Assembly: GCA_905116865.2 (NCBI GenBank)
Contig: CAJHNH020005011.1
Span: 516,919 to 580,918, forward strand
Origin: Candidula unifasciata
Taxonomy: Eukaryota > Mollusca > Gastropoda > Stylommatophora > Geomitridae
DNA length: 64,000 bases
Direction: 5' to 3'
The notes under the pieces are model-generated. The model was not told where the DNA came from, searched no databases, and saw nothing but the letters and a program-made list of their open reading frames with translations. Below are positions 10,513 to 22,189 of the stretch, piece by piece; the stretch's first letter is position 1; the number at the start of each line of letters is the position of its first letter. Position numbers and translations under genes: made by a program.

Positions 10513-11268
10513 GACATGGAACAACAGTGAAAGTTGGAGAAACACAAGAGACATGGAACAAAAGTGAAAGTTGGAGAAACACAAGAGACATGGAACAACA
10601 GTGAAAGTTGGAGAAACACAAGAGACATGGAACAACAGTGAAAGTTGGAGAAACACTGAAGACATGGAACAACGGTGAAAGTTGGAGAAACACTGAAGAC
10701 ATGGAACAAAAGTGAAAGTTGGAGAAACACAAGAGACATGGAACAAAAGTGAAAGTTGGAGAAACACAAGAGACATGGAACAAAAGTGAAAGTTTGAGAA
10801 ACACTGAAGACATGGAACAACGGTGAAAGTTGGAGAAACACAAGAGACATGGAACAACAGCGAAAGTTGGAGAAACACAAGAGACATGGAACAAAAGTGA
10901 AAGTTGGAGAAACACTAGAGACATGGAACAACAGCGAAAGTTGGAGAAACACAAGAGACATGGAACAATAGTGAAAGTCGGAGAAACACTAGAGACATGG
11001 AAGAACAGTGAAAGTTGGATAAACACAAGAGACATGGAACAACACTGAAAGTTGGATAAACACAAGAGACATGGAACAACAGTGAAAGTCGGAGAAACAC
11101 TAAAGACATGGAAAAAAGTGAAAGTTGGAGAAACACAAGAGACATGGAACAAAAGTGAAAGTCGGAGAAACACTAGAGACATGGAACAACAGTAAAAGTC
11201 GGAGAAACAATAGAGACATGGAACAACAGCGATAGTTGGAGAAACACTAGAGACATGGAACAAAAGTG
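10513..11268. repeat. 37-bp minisatellite, about 20 copies
   Basis: Unit AGACATGGAACAACAGTGAA followed by AGTTGGAGAAACACAAG. Variants are ACAAAAGTG, AACACTGAAG and AACACTAGAG. Read on the - strand, units give FHVSCVSPTFTVVPC-like frames that are artefacts. The 272 bp between this array and the LINE are unique apart from a G tract at about 11421-11436. Confidence 0.95.
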
Positions 11269-11540
11269 ACAAGTCAAAACAAATGTCCGAGGAAAATGCT
11301 GCAAATTAAATGGGATAAATTCAAGAGGAGAAGAGATAAGAGAAATGTCTTGGTAACCATTGGAAACAACGGTTTTAAGAAAAAGGAGGTGGTACCATAT
11401 TAGAGACATACTTAAAGGGAGGGGGGGGGGGGGGGGCCACAGAATCATCAAACAGGCTCTAAAATGGGCAAAAAAAGATGAACTTATTGACAACAGTGGG
11501 ACAGGTTTTCAAACACAGATTTAAACTTTGTAAATCTGTT

Positions 11541-12787
11541 TTATCAATGAATATGGAAGCTTTTTCGTATATTCTGGTAGAGATGTAAGAGGCCAGAGCG
11601 GAGTGGCATTTTGTTTAGATAAAACAACAGCAAAAGCTATTATGGGATATAATCCAGTTAGTGATAGAATCCTAACTATCAGACTTAAAGGCCGTCCAAA
11701 AAACATAACTTTCATGCAGGTATATGCACCAACTTCAACAGCAGAGGAGGGCGAAATTGAAGATTTTTTGGCCATACTGCAAGACACATTAAATAAAATT
11801 AATCAGAATGATATAATAATAATAATGGGAGATTTTAATGCTAAAGTAGGTACAGGCAGAGCTGAAAATGAGAGACACGTTTTAGGAAAATTTGGATTGG
11901 GTAATAGAAATGAAACAGGAGAAAAATTGATTGAATTTTGCATAGAAAATGAATTAACAATAGCTAACACACTTTATAAACAACACCCTAGAAGGCTTTT
12001 CACATGGACATCCCCTGACGGTGTTACCAAAAATCAGATAGATTACATTTTAATACAAAGAAGATGGAGATCGAGCATAACATCTGCAAAAACCCTGCGA
12101 AGTGCAGATTGCGATACAGATCATCAGTTACTAGAAGCAGATCTGAAATTAAAACTCAAAAAGCTTACCCGAGGACCAAGGCCATTTCGATTTGATCTCA
12201 CAAAAATATCATATGCATACAACGTAGACGTGAAGAACCGTTTTGAGGTCTTGATGTCTGTACAAGAGAAAATGACACCTGATGAACTGGCGGTACAAGC
12301 TAGGGATATCTTGATAACAGCAGCTAAAGACTTAATACCCACCAGGACTAAGCAACATAAACCATGGATCACACCATACATGTTAGAACTAATAAAACAA
12401 CGAAGAGAACTGAAAAAGAAAGGAGAAACCAATGACAGTAGGATGAAGTATAAATTTTTAACACGAGAAATAAGAAAGTACACAAGAAAGGATAAAAATC
12501 AGTATGTACAAGATTGCTGTATTAAAATAGAGCAGCATCATAAAAATGGAAGAGATTACGAAATGTTCAAGGAAATGAAGTTATTGACAAGAAATTTTCA
12601 ACCTCAGTTAAATGTTATTTGTGACAGGTTGGGAAATACTTTAACAGAATCTAGACAAATTCTAGGAAGATGGCAGGAATACTGCAGCGGAATGTATGAT
12701 ATGAATGACAGTGAGGATATGAATGATATAGATATGAATGATATAACCAGTAACAGTAGAGGCAGAACCCGAACCTTCATTAGATGA
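11541..12787 (+). pseudogene. LINE endonuclease domain (5'-truncated, ends by frameshift)
   Basis: Frame 2 reads from about EYGSFFVYSGRD through VAFCLDK, VYAPTS and MGDFNAKVG to KFGLGNR, TWTSPDG, NQIDYIL and a DTDHQLL motif in place of the usual SDH. Asp, Asn and His of the AP-endonuclease active site are present. The N-terminal strand with the first catalytic Asn and Glu is missing. The C-terminal part is a Lys/Arg-rich linker toward the RT. The frame runs off into RGRTRTFIR and a stop at 12787 because of a frameshift near 12760. In the living element this enzyme nicks target DNA to prime reverse transcription. Confidence 0.88.
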
Positions 12788-14291
12788 AATTTCATGGGCA
12801 ATAAGGAGCCTGAAAAATAGTAAATCACCTGGATGTGATGAGATACCAGCTGAATTGATTAAAGCGGGAGGAGAAGAAAGCATAAAAATCTATCATGCAT
12901 TATGTGAAAAGATATGGACATATGGTATTTGGCCAAAAGACTGGAAGAGAACTATCTTCATTCCAATACCAAAAAAGGGTGACATGAAATTATGTACAAA
13001 CTATCGAACTATTGCCCTGATCAGTCATGCAAGTAAAATTCTACTAAAAATTATAATGAGAAGACTGCATAAGAAAATGGAAGAAGAGATTAATGTAGCT
13101 CAGGCTGGATTTAGACAGGGAAGAGGAACAAGAGATCATATATTCAACATGCGTTTAATAATAGAGAAGTGTAGAGAATTTAATGTAAATCTGTTCTTAT
13201 GTTTCGTGGATTATTCAAAAGCATTTGACTGTGTACAACATCAGAAGCTTTGGGAAATCATGAGGAATATGGGCTTTCCATCACATATAGTGCAGCTCAT
13301 TAAAATGCTCTATCAAGACCAACAAGCAGCAGTCAGAATAGATGGAGAGACATCAGACTGGTTTGGCATCAAGCAAGGAGTCCGTCAGGGATGTGTGCTG
13401 TCACCGTATTTGTTCAACATGTACGCCGAAAATATAATGAGAAATGTAAGAGATGATTTAAACAAGGAACAATATGATGCCCTAAACATCGGTGGTCATG
13501 AAATACCAGAAATTCGTTATGCTGATGATACAGTATTACTATCAACATCACAAAATGGTTTAGAAAACCTATTAACCTCACTCCAAAGAAATAGTGAAAA
13601 TCATAACTTATTTCTTAACATAGCAAAAACAAAGATAATGCATACAAACAAAACTGCCATGGAGAAGGAAATATATGTTTATGAGGAAAGATTGGAAGTG
13701 GTGGAAAATTTCGAATATCTTGGGTCACTGGTTACCAACAATGGCGACACAATGAAAGAAATTAAACGGCGACTATCAATTGCTCTTCAAAGACTAAAAC
13801 AACTGAATAAATTATGGAATTGTACAGATAGAATTACAAAGGTCAGATTTTTAAGAGCATGCATCTTTCCCATTGCAACATACGCCTGTGAGACCTGGAC
13901 ACTTACTAAACAAGCGGAACAGCGCATAAATGCATTTGAATATAAATGTTACAGACAGGTTCTAAGAATATCTTGGGTAAAGAAAAGAACAAATGCATCC
14001 ATACTTCAAGAGCTGAATATTGAAGAGGGTTGGTTAGTAAAGACAATAAAACAAAGAAAATTGAAATATTTTGGTCACTTGAAACGTCATGGAAGTCTAG
14101 AGAGAACAATAATGGAGGGGTATTTGCCTGGGAAGAGAGGAAGAGGAAGGCCAAGGAGAAGATGGTTGCAGGATGTGGCAGATGATCTCTAGATGGGTGT
14201 ATCAGACGCAGGACATCTTGCTCAGGATAGGAAGGTTTTCCGGAGGATTGTTATGGCAGCGAGGTTCCGCGAGGGACATGCTACTGAATGA
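12766..14291 (+). pseudogene. LINE reverse transcriptase domain
   Basis: Frame 3 opens with EPEPSLDEISWAIRSLKNSK and SPGCDEIPAELIK (RT motif 0/1). It continues with IPIPKKGD, NYRTIALIS, AQAGFRQGRGT, FVDYSKAFDCV, GVRQGCVLSP and the catalytic YADDTVLL, then a thumb with FEYLGSLVTNNG and the LKYFGHLKRH segment. A TAG at 14190-14192 interrupts, but the same frame carries on for 32 codons (MGVSDAGHLAQDRK to ARFREGHATE) to a TGA at 14289. The family C-terminus is thus intact beyond one nonsense mutation. All RT catalytic Asp residues are present. Confidence 0.93.
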
Positions 14292-14305
14292 ATGAATGAA
14301 TGAAA

Positions 14306-14746
14306 TCTGTACACGCTGTGTCAAAATACATGATTTGTCTGTTTGAGATTTATCAGTTGTTGAAACTCATCTGGCCAGTTTGCTTTGCACATGTCCTTAG
14401 TGTTTTAAACCCGTCCAGTCCAATTGTGTTTAAACTTGTGGTGTGAAAATCTAGCAGTCCGATTGGAAAAAAGTATTAGCTGGTCTTAAAATCATTCACT
14501 TTGATTACGAAAACGTCCTAAGTTGTTAGAAAATTGACCAGTTTGCTTTGAAAATCATTCTAAGTGATTTGAAAATATTCCAGTTTAGTTTACAAAATAT
14601 CCAGTTTAAAGTAAAATATTGTGTGTATGTATGTGTGTATTGCGTGCTCGCGCGTGTGTGTGTGTAATGCACGCAATTCTGTAGTCTTGATGCTCTTTTT
14701 TTTTGCTAATGTATTCTGAACTTGTTATTTGAATGCTGCTCTCCAG
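14306..14746. other. Intron end before the large nAChR exon
   Basis: Weak, diverged repeats of TTTGAAAATC/CCAGTTTG words at about 14340-14600, then TG-rich sequence at about 14620-14665. A T run (14693-14704) lies upstream of the acceptor CTGCTCTCCAG at 14736-14746. No gene. Confidence 0.7.
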
Positions 14747-15866
14747 TGCAGACGGAAACTTTGAAGTGACCTACAAGTCCAACTGCGTCCTCTATGCAAA
14801 CTCTGAAGTCCACTGGATACCACCAGCCATCTACCATAGCTCTTGCTCTATCGATGTCCAGTACTTTCCGTTTGACCAGCAGATCTGCGAGATGAAGTTC
14901 GGCTCGTGGACACATAAAGGCAAGGCTCTCAAATACAGTTTCTACAAGAACCGGGACAAACTGGACCTGGTGGATTACCTCAAGAGCGGCAGCTGGGACA
15001 TCATCGACTGTCCTGGAAAGATCGTAACTTACCGGGATGACGTCAACGGCGATGACAAAGAGCAGATAATCTTCCAGTTTGTGATCAGAAGGAAGTCGTT
15101 GTTCTATACGGTCAACCTAATCATCCCATGTGTACTCATCTCTTTCGTCACGGTCTGCGTTTTTGCTCTGCCCGCGGACGCCGGGGAAAAGATAGCATTG
15201 TGTATCTCTCTTCTCCTGGCTCTGGTCGTCTTCCTTTTGTTGGTGTCAAAGATTTTGCCGCCCTCCCTCAACATCCCTCTGATCGCCAAGTATTTGTTGT
15301 TCACCTTCGTCATGAATCTCGTGGCTATCCTCTCTACCGTCATCATCATAAACAGAAATTACAGAACCCCCCGGACACATAAAATGCCTTACTGGGTTAG
15401 GGTGATCTTCCTCAGAGAACTGCCCAAATATCTCCTCATGACCAGACCAGATCACTACAAACGGTGGCAAGGTGCACCTACGCCGGCGCCCTCATTTGAG
15501 GCGTCATCTGATCCATGCCAAGCAGAACAGAGCACTTGCAGAGACTTTGTAGAGCTTTCACCCTTAGATCAGCCAGCGAAATCGTGCTATACTACGGAAT
15601 CGACAGATAGCCCACACATCACCCCAGCCTCAAGAGAGAGTCCACGCTACACTCCAGTGTCATCCAATGAGAATGATTATGAGAACATTCGATACCGGCA
15701 TCCGAAGGAGAAGAGGCCAGCACAGGGTGAAAGTTCAAGGGCAGGGCCAAGCCAAGGGGATAGAGAGGAGACAGTGGAGATAGTGATGACAACGGAACTG
15801 AAGAACACCATCGACAGTGTCAAGTTTATCTACCAACACCTCAGAGATGAAGAAGAATATGAGACA
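14747..15866 (+). CDS. nAChR non-alpha subunit, 1120-bp exon (Cys-loop, M1-M3, cytoplasmic loop)
   Basis: Bounded by the acceptor CTCTCCAG and the donor GTAAGT. Counting exon residues: the Cys-loop C33 to C47 has the canonical 13 residues between cysteines, with YFPFDQQ inside. The C-loop region around 84-104 has IIDCPGKIVTYRDD and no vicinal Cys pair, so this is a non-alpha subunit. M1 is about 118-141 (SLFYTVNLIIPCVLISF). M2 is about 149-168 (IALCISLLLALVVFLLLVSK) after GEK, with Leu at 9' and Lys at 20', as in vertebrate beta2/beta4 and insect beta1 types. M3 is about 182-201. The conserved HKMPYWVRVIFLRELP follows, then a Ser/Pro/Glu-rich loop of about 130 residues, then the start of the MA helix (LKNTIDSVKFIYQHLRDEEE). 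Fusing so much into one exon suggests loss of several ancestral introns. Confidence 0.96.
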
Positions 15867-16659
15867 GTAAGTACTCGTTACTTCTGAATGTCTGCTTCTT
15901 AAATAACTTTCCTGTGTGACCGATTGACATCGTTTTTGATTTATGGCTGGTATCTTTCAACAGCTATATCTCTAGTGAGATGTGCACAAAGGGGAGGGAG
16001 GGAACTGATCTGACCACACTGGCGAAATGACAATCTCACTGCACAACTCGGATATCATGCTATAATGTCCAGTGTAATAAAAAGAACTCTACGGCAGGAC
16101 CATGCACTGCAGGAGTCTACCGATCATCAATTGGCGGGTTCCTCGTCGACAATTATTTTGACCAATTATCCTCCTAGACAGTTGGTGGGCCGGCCTGGTT
16201 CATAACTCACAGACATCTCCTTGTGCGCTTATCAGACAATGGGATAAAACGAAATAGTGGTTTGCAACAGGTATTATGAGGTTTGGTGTTATATATCGTC
16301 GCTGCGGCAGCAAAATTAGTCGTCTACCTTCACGACCAGAGGGATTAGTAAACGGTTGGTTGATCAGATAGACGTTAGAATTTGGCATTTGGCAAAGAGA
16401 CACTGGCAGACGTTAGTCGGACACTTTAGCTTTTAGGGTTGTAAAGTTATTTCCCCTAGGCGCTAGGACCAGTCTACCAAAGCCCATCCCCAACAACGTT
16501 CCGTTGTGTCCACGGCCAGCTCGAAGCCCTTTCAGCCGCTTCCACAAGTTGTTTTAGCGCCCACTTCCGTTCCTTTCCTTCCAAGCCCAGGTTCTTTAGT
16601 ACAGTGTATGTTTAGGTGGAAATTAGTTCTCTTGCGCCTACATCGACGGCGAAGAGTTT
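15867..16659. other. Intron DNA, no gene; may include retroelement 5' flank
   Basis: Single-copy, no coding similarity. 16430-16660 lies just before the Gypsy-like gag and could hold an LTR or leader. I could not define LTR ends or a primer-binding site, and no second LTR copy was seen after 20438. Confidence 0.5.
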
Positions 16660-16989
16660 TAATTGTACGCCCCTTGGCTCCTTAGCCCTCAGACTGGCCA
16701 CCAGATCCGTGTACATTCTGAGCTTGCACAGGTGACTTTTTTTCTATCCGCGACTAAGTTCTATCAAGGTGAGCTGTCATTTTGCCCCAGAGTGCAAAAC
16801 CATGTCTGGCCTCAAGCAAGTCATTCGGATTCATTATGGGTATTTCTTGAAACCATGCATGTTGACCGCCATTTACCAGGCCTTCGCAAATTCAAGTATC
16901 AACGGAGCATATGTGACCTTGTTGAATTTAGAAATCTGCCCAGCTTTGAGGAGGCGCATGGGGAGGCACATGGGCGTGCGTTGGCTCTC

Positions 16990-17870
16990 ATCCTGGCTTG
17001 GTCCACCATGTTCGAAATTGAAAAGACAAGAGATGGAGATGAAAAATAAACAGCTGGAACAAGTAGGAATATTAAAAGAACAAGAAATGCAATTGGCACG
17101 TAAAAAGATAGATACTTCCATTCAGACCGAAAAAGAAAAGGCAGAAGCACAAATAAGAACTAAAGAAATGCAAAATGACTCCAGAAGAGAAGCTGCTATT
17201 CAAAAAGAAAGAATGAGAGAAGAAGAAAATAAATTCAAAAAATATGCAGGCATAGTTAGAAATTTATCTGAGAAGGATGACTTTGGGAGTTATATATCTT
17301 GTTTCCTTTTGCAAATGCGCTTTCATGATGTTCCAAAACACCAGTGGGCCAATATATTTCAAAAACACTTAGCATTTTAACTATTAAAGATCTTAGAAAC
17401 AGTCCATGAACATCTAAGATTAGACTTTGACTATTTTAAAAATCGCATCATGCGACGCTACGACTTGCATGAAGCAGGGTATAGGAAAAAGTTTCTTGAT
17501 CTAAAGCCAAAGCCTGATCAGACGTTCACGGATTATCTTTCAGAAGTTCAGAACATTTTTGACAAATGGATTGATTCGGCCAATGTTAGGGATAACTATA
17601 AATTGTTAGTAGATTTATTATTAGGGAATAAAATGTTGGAATCTTTGCCTTAACCAATGTCAACATTCTTAAGAGAAAACAAACCAAACCCATTTAAGGA
17701 GTTGGAAAACTTAGGGGATAATTATTTTTCGGCCTATCGAGAAATTTTCATTTCCAACCCGGTACCAGTCATTGAAACTGGATCTAGTGCCAGCTATGAG
17801 AAAAGCAAATACAACCAAGGTGCAACCCCACACAGAAACAAAACCACGTTCAACAAAAATGGCAAATAAT
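16990..17870 (+). pseudogene. Retrotransposon gag-like fragment
   Basis: The first frame gives a Lys/Glu/Gln-rich coiled coil (EMEMKNKQLEQVGILKEQEM), then KYAGIVRNLSEKDDF and a stop at about 17378. The same element continues as VHEHLRLDFDYFK, MRRYDLHEAGYRKKFLDLKP, FTDYLSEVQNIFDKWI and LLLGNKMLESLP. After another stop comes STFLRENKP and ELENLGDNYF. The series matches SCAN-like gag proteins of Gypsy elements. At least two stop codons break it. The protein would form the particle that packages element RNA. Confidence 0.8.
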
Positions 17871-18535
17871 GTACAGCAAATATTGTCAAAAATCTCATCC
17901 AAATGATAAAATGTGTGACAGAAATCCAGGCTATGAAAACTATATAAAGAAATTGTTTGATAGAAGAACACTGAGGTTAAAATTGTATAAAGATGCCATT
18001 AAATGTTTCAACTGTGGATGTTACAATAATTTTAAACGGGATTGTTTATTCAGGAAAAAAGTTTAAAGAAGCCAACATAGGACAAGAAATGTCCGACTCA
18101 GATTCAGACAGTGAACCATTTGATACCAATGCAGTAACAATTGAAAATTATGAAACCTGTCCTGTATGCCAACAATTCCATGAAAAAGATAGCCTTTCAT
18201 GTGGCCATAATATACCCATACAAGAAGTCAACTCAGCCACAAATATACATGGAACTTTGAAATTATGCAAAGGTATCATAAATGGCAGAATAACTACAAT
18301 ATTGAGAGACACGGGAGCTACAATTTCAGGTATTCACAAAGATCTTATCAATCCTGAAGATATTACTAACAAATTTGTTAATTGTAGAACATTTGGAGGC
18401 ACCATTGAGAAATATAAATTAGCAGTTGTTAATGTCAAAATACCTTTTTTTTTCAAGGCAAGTTGCGAGTAGCAGTTCTGTCAGCACCGTGTGCAGGATT
18501 AATTTTGGGGAATGAAAAAGGTTTGAAAGAAATGT
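17869..18535 (+). pseudogene. Retrotransposon zinc knuckle and aspartic protease
   Basis: KCFNCGCYNNFKRDC resembles a CCHC knuckle in which the His is replaced by Asn. After a frame change the protease reads LCKGIINGRITTILRDTGAT, with the catalytic DTGA. NVKIPFFF is then followed by a frame break inside a run of T (about 18445-18453), and VAVLSAPCAGLILGNE follows in another frame. The active-site Asp is intact but the frame is not. Confidence 0.78.
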
Positions 18536-19208
18536 CTGAGCAAGAAATTTTTCAGTGGGAAAGAGAAAACATCAAAGAATTGAAAGAAAGTGAGAAAATG
18601 ATTACCAGTGATCAACATTTTTGCCATAGTGTGAATGCAGTAATACAAATGGATGAAAGTGATTGTTTCCAAAACAGGGAGCAGTCAATTGGTCCACAAG
18701 AGTCAGTGAGAGTATCAGTATGAAAAGAATGAACATGAAAAAGAATGAGACCATAGTATGCAAGGATAAAGGTATGAAAGAAGTAAAGAATGCAAAAGAC
18801 GCGAATGATAAGTTAGTGGGTGTTAAAAATACACCACTGATACTGAATGAAAGAGAGATGTCGATGAATAGTGAGAAAGTAAATAACCCAGTTTCAACCA
18901 AGCTAAAAGTATGTGAACATGACAAATTTCAGTCATATGTTACTGATCTAATGCAATTATCTGACCCAAATGCACCCCAACCAGCTGCTGAAGTAACCAG
19001 TAGCATGACTGATACCATACAACAAAAGCTGAAAGAAGAAAACCTAACTAAAGAACTGGTACCCATTACAAAAGAAAGCAATCACAGCCAAAACAGAATT
19101 TCAAGATGCCCAAGTGTGTGACCCATCACTAAAGAAATGTTTTGATTTAATTCATGCTGACCAGTTGTAAAAAGATCTGCAACATGGAAATTTATTTTAT
19201 CTAAGAAT

Positions 19209-20438
19209 GTGCTACTCAGAATATATCAGAAAGGTCCAAAAGTCTACAAACAGACGGTGCTACCACAAAAATTCAGACCAAAAGCTCTATCTTTAGCACA
19301 TGATTCCATTTTCGCTGGACACATGGGAATAACAAAAACCACAAGGAGGATTCTATCTACATTTTATTGGCCTGGGTTTTCGAAAGATGTGAAAAATCAT
19401 GTTCGATCCTGTGATACCTGTGCTAAAACCACACAAAAAGGAGAGAACCCAAAGGCTCCAGTACAAACAGGTCTGATAGCATCAAGACCATTTGAACAAG
19501 TTGCAATTGATATTGTTGGCCCATTACCAGTGACTTCAGCAAAGGGAAACAGTTTTATTTTGACTGTTATTGATGTTGCCACAAAATGGCCTGAGTGTGT
19601 ACCTCTGAAATTTATAACATCAAACGATATTCAGGAGGCATTGTTAACAATTTTTTCAAGGGTGGGTTTTCCAGAAGTTATTACCTCGGACAAAAGTACT
19701 CAGTTTACATCTTGGGCTACAGAAGCTTTTAACAACTGGTTAGGAATCAAACAAAATTTCACAACACCTTATCTCGCACAAGCTAATGGCTTAGTTGAAA
19801 ATTTAAATAAATCCATAAAAACAATGCTTGCCAGAATATCATTTGAACATCCGCAGTCTTGGGATACTTTATTACCTGCCTTTATGTTTGCATATAGAGA
19901 AATTCCTCATAGCTCAAAAGGTTTTTCGCCATTTGAACTGCTATATTGGGCAAATCCACGAGGGCCTCTGCAGATATATAATAAGCTCATCACAGGAAAA
20001 TTGGAAACAGAAACAGAAAAATCAGCCTATGAATCAGTGAAAGATCTAAGAAAAAAAATAATGATTGCCTGTCAACAAGCAAAAGAAACAATGCAAGTAG
20101 CCAGTCTGAAACAGCGACAGTATGCGAACAGAACAGCAAGACTTGTCAAATATAACCCTGGAGATGAAGTGTTATTATTGTTACCCAAACAGTCAAACAA
20201 ATTATGTATAGAACGGTTAGGTCCTTTTGTTGTTACAAGAAAGATTTCTGATGTTGATTATGAAATCAAAATTGATGGAAAGCTCAAAATGTTTCTGGTA
20301 AACATGCCTAAACCATATTTTAGAAGATCAAATAATGATGTACTTGATACAAACTCATGTAATGAAGAGTTACCTGATGTTACAGATAAAAATATTCCAC
20401 TCACATTTATTACTGACGTCATCCGGTGTAGAGCATAA
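19209..20438 (+). pseudogene. Gypsy-class integrase
   Basis: The longest intact piece of the element, 409 codons open. It has an HHCC zinc domain (HDSIFAGH then SCDTC), and the catalytic core has Asp in AIDIVGPLP, Asp in ITSDKSTQFTS and Glu in ANGLVENLNKSI, so the DDE triad is present. Further matches are FAYREIPHSSKGFSPFELLY and the C-terminal GPFVV with a chromodomain-free tail. The usual DRGTQF and PYHPQ motifs are changed (DKSTQF, PYLAQ), a sign of decay. It would insert element cDNA into chromosomal DNA. A stop and altered sequence precede the frame, so it is not expected to be expressed as a polyprotein. Confidence 0.9.
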
Positions 20439-20449
20439 TTTATCTAGGA

Positions 20450-21045
20450 GAAAATGAGATTCACTACACCTACCTGCGGAAAACAACGTCTGCTTAGCTC
20501 TGTATAGGGGACATGTCGGGTGAGTGGCCGCATAGTATTTGACCATGTTGGCGCCAGAGGGAAGCATAACATATGCTGAAGTTATGACAAAGCTCAGTCC
20601 TAGTGGGGCCATTCACCAGGCGCTCTCGACTATCCTCTGGCCTTGATTGGCAGCTTTTTGGACACGAATCTTTTTCGAAGTCCCTGATTTGCTGTGTTAC
20701 CTTGTCACAGCGTTCTTAAGCCCAGGATTTGGACCATCAAGTCTTTTGTCCTTGCCCAGTACGCTTCGGTTGATTTGTGTGTAACCCAAAACTTCCCTTA
20801 ATGTCAGTGCTTTCAGAGTAGATTCTATGGCATCTCCGACCTTCCATTTCGTACCTGTCTTTAGAGAGGGTTGGACGGTGGCCACTGTGGGGTCTGAAGA
20901 CTCGAGCAGCATCATCGCGAGTCTTACTTTGCCGACTTTAAACTTTTCAGTTATTGATTTGAACGGACGCGCTAGCTCAGCCTGTTTATAATAAAGAGCC
21001 ACATACGCCAGACAAGGCGGTGCTCCAAGCCACTTCCTCATGGCA
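20450..21045 (-). mobile_element. LINE fragment, R2/NeSL-like C-terminal region
   Basis: The - strand frame from 21043 reads MRKWLGAPPCLAYVALYYKQ, LARPFKSITEKFKVGKVRLA and TGTKWKVGDAIES. This is the region behind the RT of site-specific type LINEs. A second - frame at 20612-20460 gives VMLPSGANMVKYY and HPTCPLYRAKQTL, resembling the family's Cys-containing segment, with later decay. It interrupts the end of the Gypsy-like element. Class assignment is from memory of the family and moderate. Confidence 0.6.
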
Positions 21046-22110
21046 GTATTTCCTCTCCATTGCTTCCACTCAAAAATAACAGACAACTGGCACCTTAACA
21101 TAAAAAATGGCAACATTTGCTGTGCAGTATCTATTGACTATAGAAAAACCTTTGACATGGTTGATCACAATATTTTAATTAATAAACTAAAAACCCTAAA
21201 ATCTAACAATAATTTGATTTCAGTAATAAAGTTATTTTTGTCTGATAGACATCAGGTACTGTCCTTTAATGGCCGTTGTTCGAAACCCACACACTTAAAC
21301 AAAGGCGTTCCTCGGGGCTCAATATTAGGTCCACTACTTTTTGCCACTAATAATAATAAACTTCTAGTTACATAACAGTATAACATGTGACCTGTTTGTT
21401 GACGACTGTACAATATATACTAGTCATGATAACTGCAATGCGTTAGAACGTTCTTTACAGAAAGAAACAGATTCACTCATAGAATTGAGCAATTATAATC
21501 GCATGCAAATTAATATAAATAAAACTAAATCCATGGTAATAACAACTGCAAAAGCTACAAACATTAGCTTTACACAAGCCACCGCTAAAGCTTTTCATTG
21601 ACAAGCTACCTTTTGTTCATGTAGTAGAACATAAAATATTATGTGTTTTCATTGACAACCGTCTAATTTTGAGTTCTTGGAGAATTTTTATCAGCTTAGC
21701 AAAATTCAGCACTTTCTGGAAGAAAATACACATAAAATTTTTACGTCTCCTCCCAACACATATTGACTACAGTTCCACACTTAGGGATAGTTGCTCCAAA
21801 TTTAATATCAAACGACTGAGTTCTCTAGGTTCTCACGACTATTTAGTAAATGTTTAATTTTAACAAGGCCAAGTTCATTCATAAAACTTATCACAAAATA
21901 GTCCAAATTACACCTTCCGATTGATTCAGTCTAATCCTACGAATAGCAAGCGACTAAGTTTATTACATTTGCCGAAACCTAGGATTTTTTTATTTAAAAC
22001 AAGTTTATCAAACCGTCTTCCACTTGACCTGAAAACTACAAAGAGTTCCTACTCATTTAACCGAAAACTTGTTCATTTCATGATCCCCAGTGATAATATG
22101 CCACTTTGAG
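21046..22110 (+). mobile_element. LINE fragment, CR1/Jockey-type reverse transcriptase, decayed
   Basis: The first frame gives SIDYRKTFDMVDHNILINKL and GVPRGSILGPLLF (RT motifs 3 and 4). After a break, LFVDDCTIY carries the catalytic Asp pair. Later frames read LPTHIDYSSTLRDSC, LPKPRIFLFKTSLSNRLP and SYSFNRKLVHFM. At least three frame breaks. No endonuclease part is seen, so it is 5' truncated. Confidence 0.75.
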
Positions 22111-22189
22111 TGTAGTTAATAATCCATATTGCATTATCAATGTAAAGTTAAATAAAGTGTGTATGATGTAGAATACAATCTGGAAATAT

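Larger units (their letters stand above)
11541..14305 (+). mobile_element. RTE/BovB-like non-LTR retrotransposon, nearly complete
   Basis: AP endonuclease and reverse transcriptase domains lie in order on the + strand inside the 9-kb nAChR intron, in sense orientation with the gene. Recognition rests on the RTE-type endonuclease core (GDFNAKVG, TWTSPDG, NQIDYIL) and the RT motif YADD. The C-terminal words ARFREGHATE and the 3' tail (TGAA)n at 14286-14305 support it. The 5' end is truncated just before the endonuclease second strand; no earlier in-frame homologous sequence is seen. Two lesions break it: a frameshift at about 12760 and a stop at 14190. It is therefore a recent but dead copy. 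Confidence 0.92.
16660..20438 (+). mobile_element. Degraded Ty3/Gypsy-class LTR retrotransposon (gag, protease, integrase; no RT)
   Basis: Domains in order: a charged coiled-coil N-terminus and SCAN-like gag (about 16990-17870), a damaged zinc knuckle (18003-18044), an aspartic protease (18262-18530), a charged spacer, then integrase (19209-20438). Several stops and frame changes separate them. No reverse transcriptase or RNase H lies between protease and integrase. The 3' side is cut at about 20440 by a LINE fragment on the other strand. Integrase directly after protease fits the Gmr1-type pol order, in which RT follows IN. Flanking LTRs are not recognised. It lies in sense orientation in the 13-kb nAChR intron. 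Confidence 0.85.

Noticed and set aside
15104..15470. Minus- and plus-strand frames overlapping the large nAChR exon
   Set aside because: Shadow frames of a well-supported coding exon; no domain of their own.
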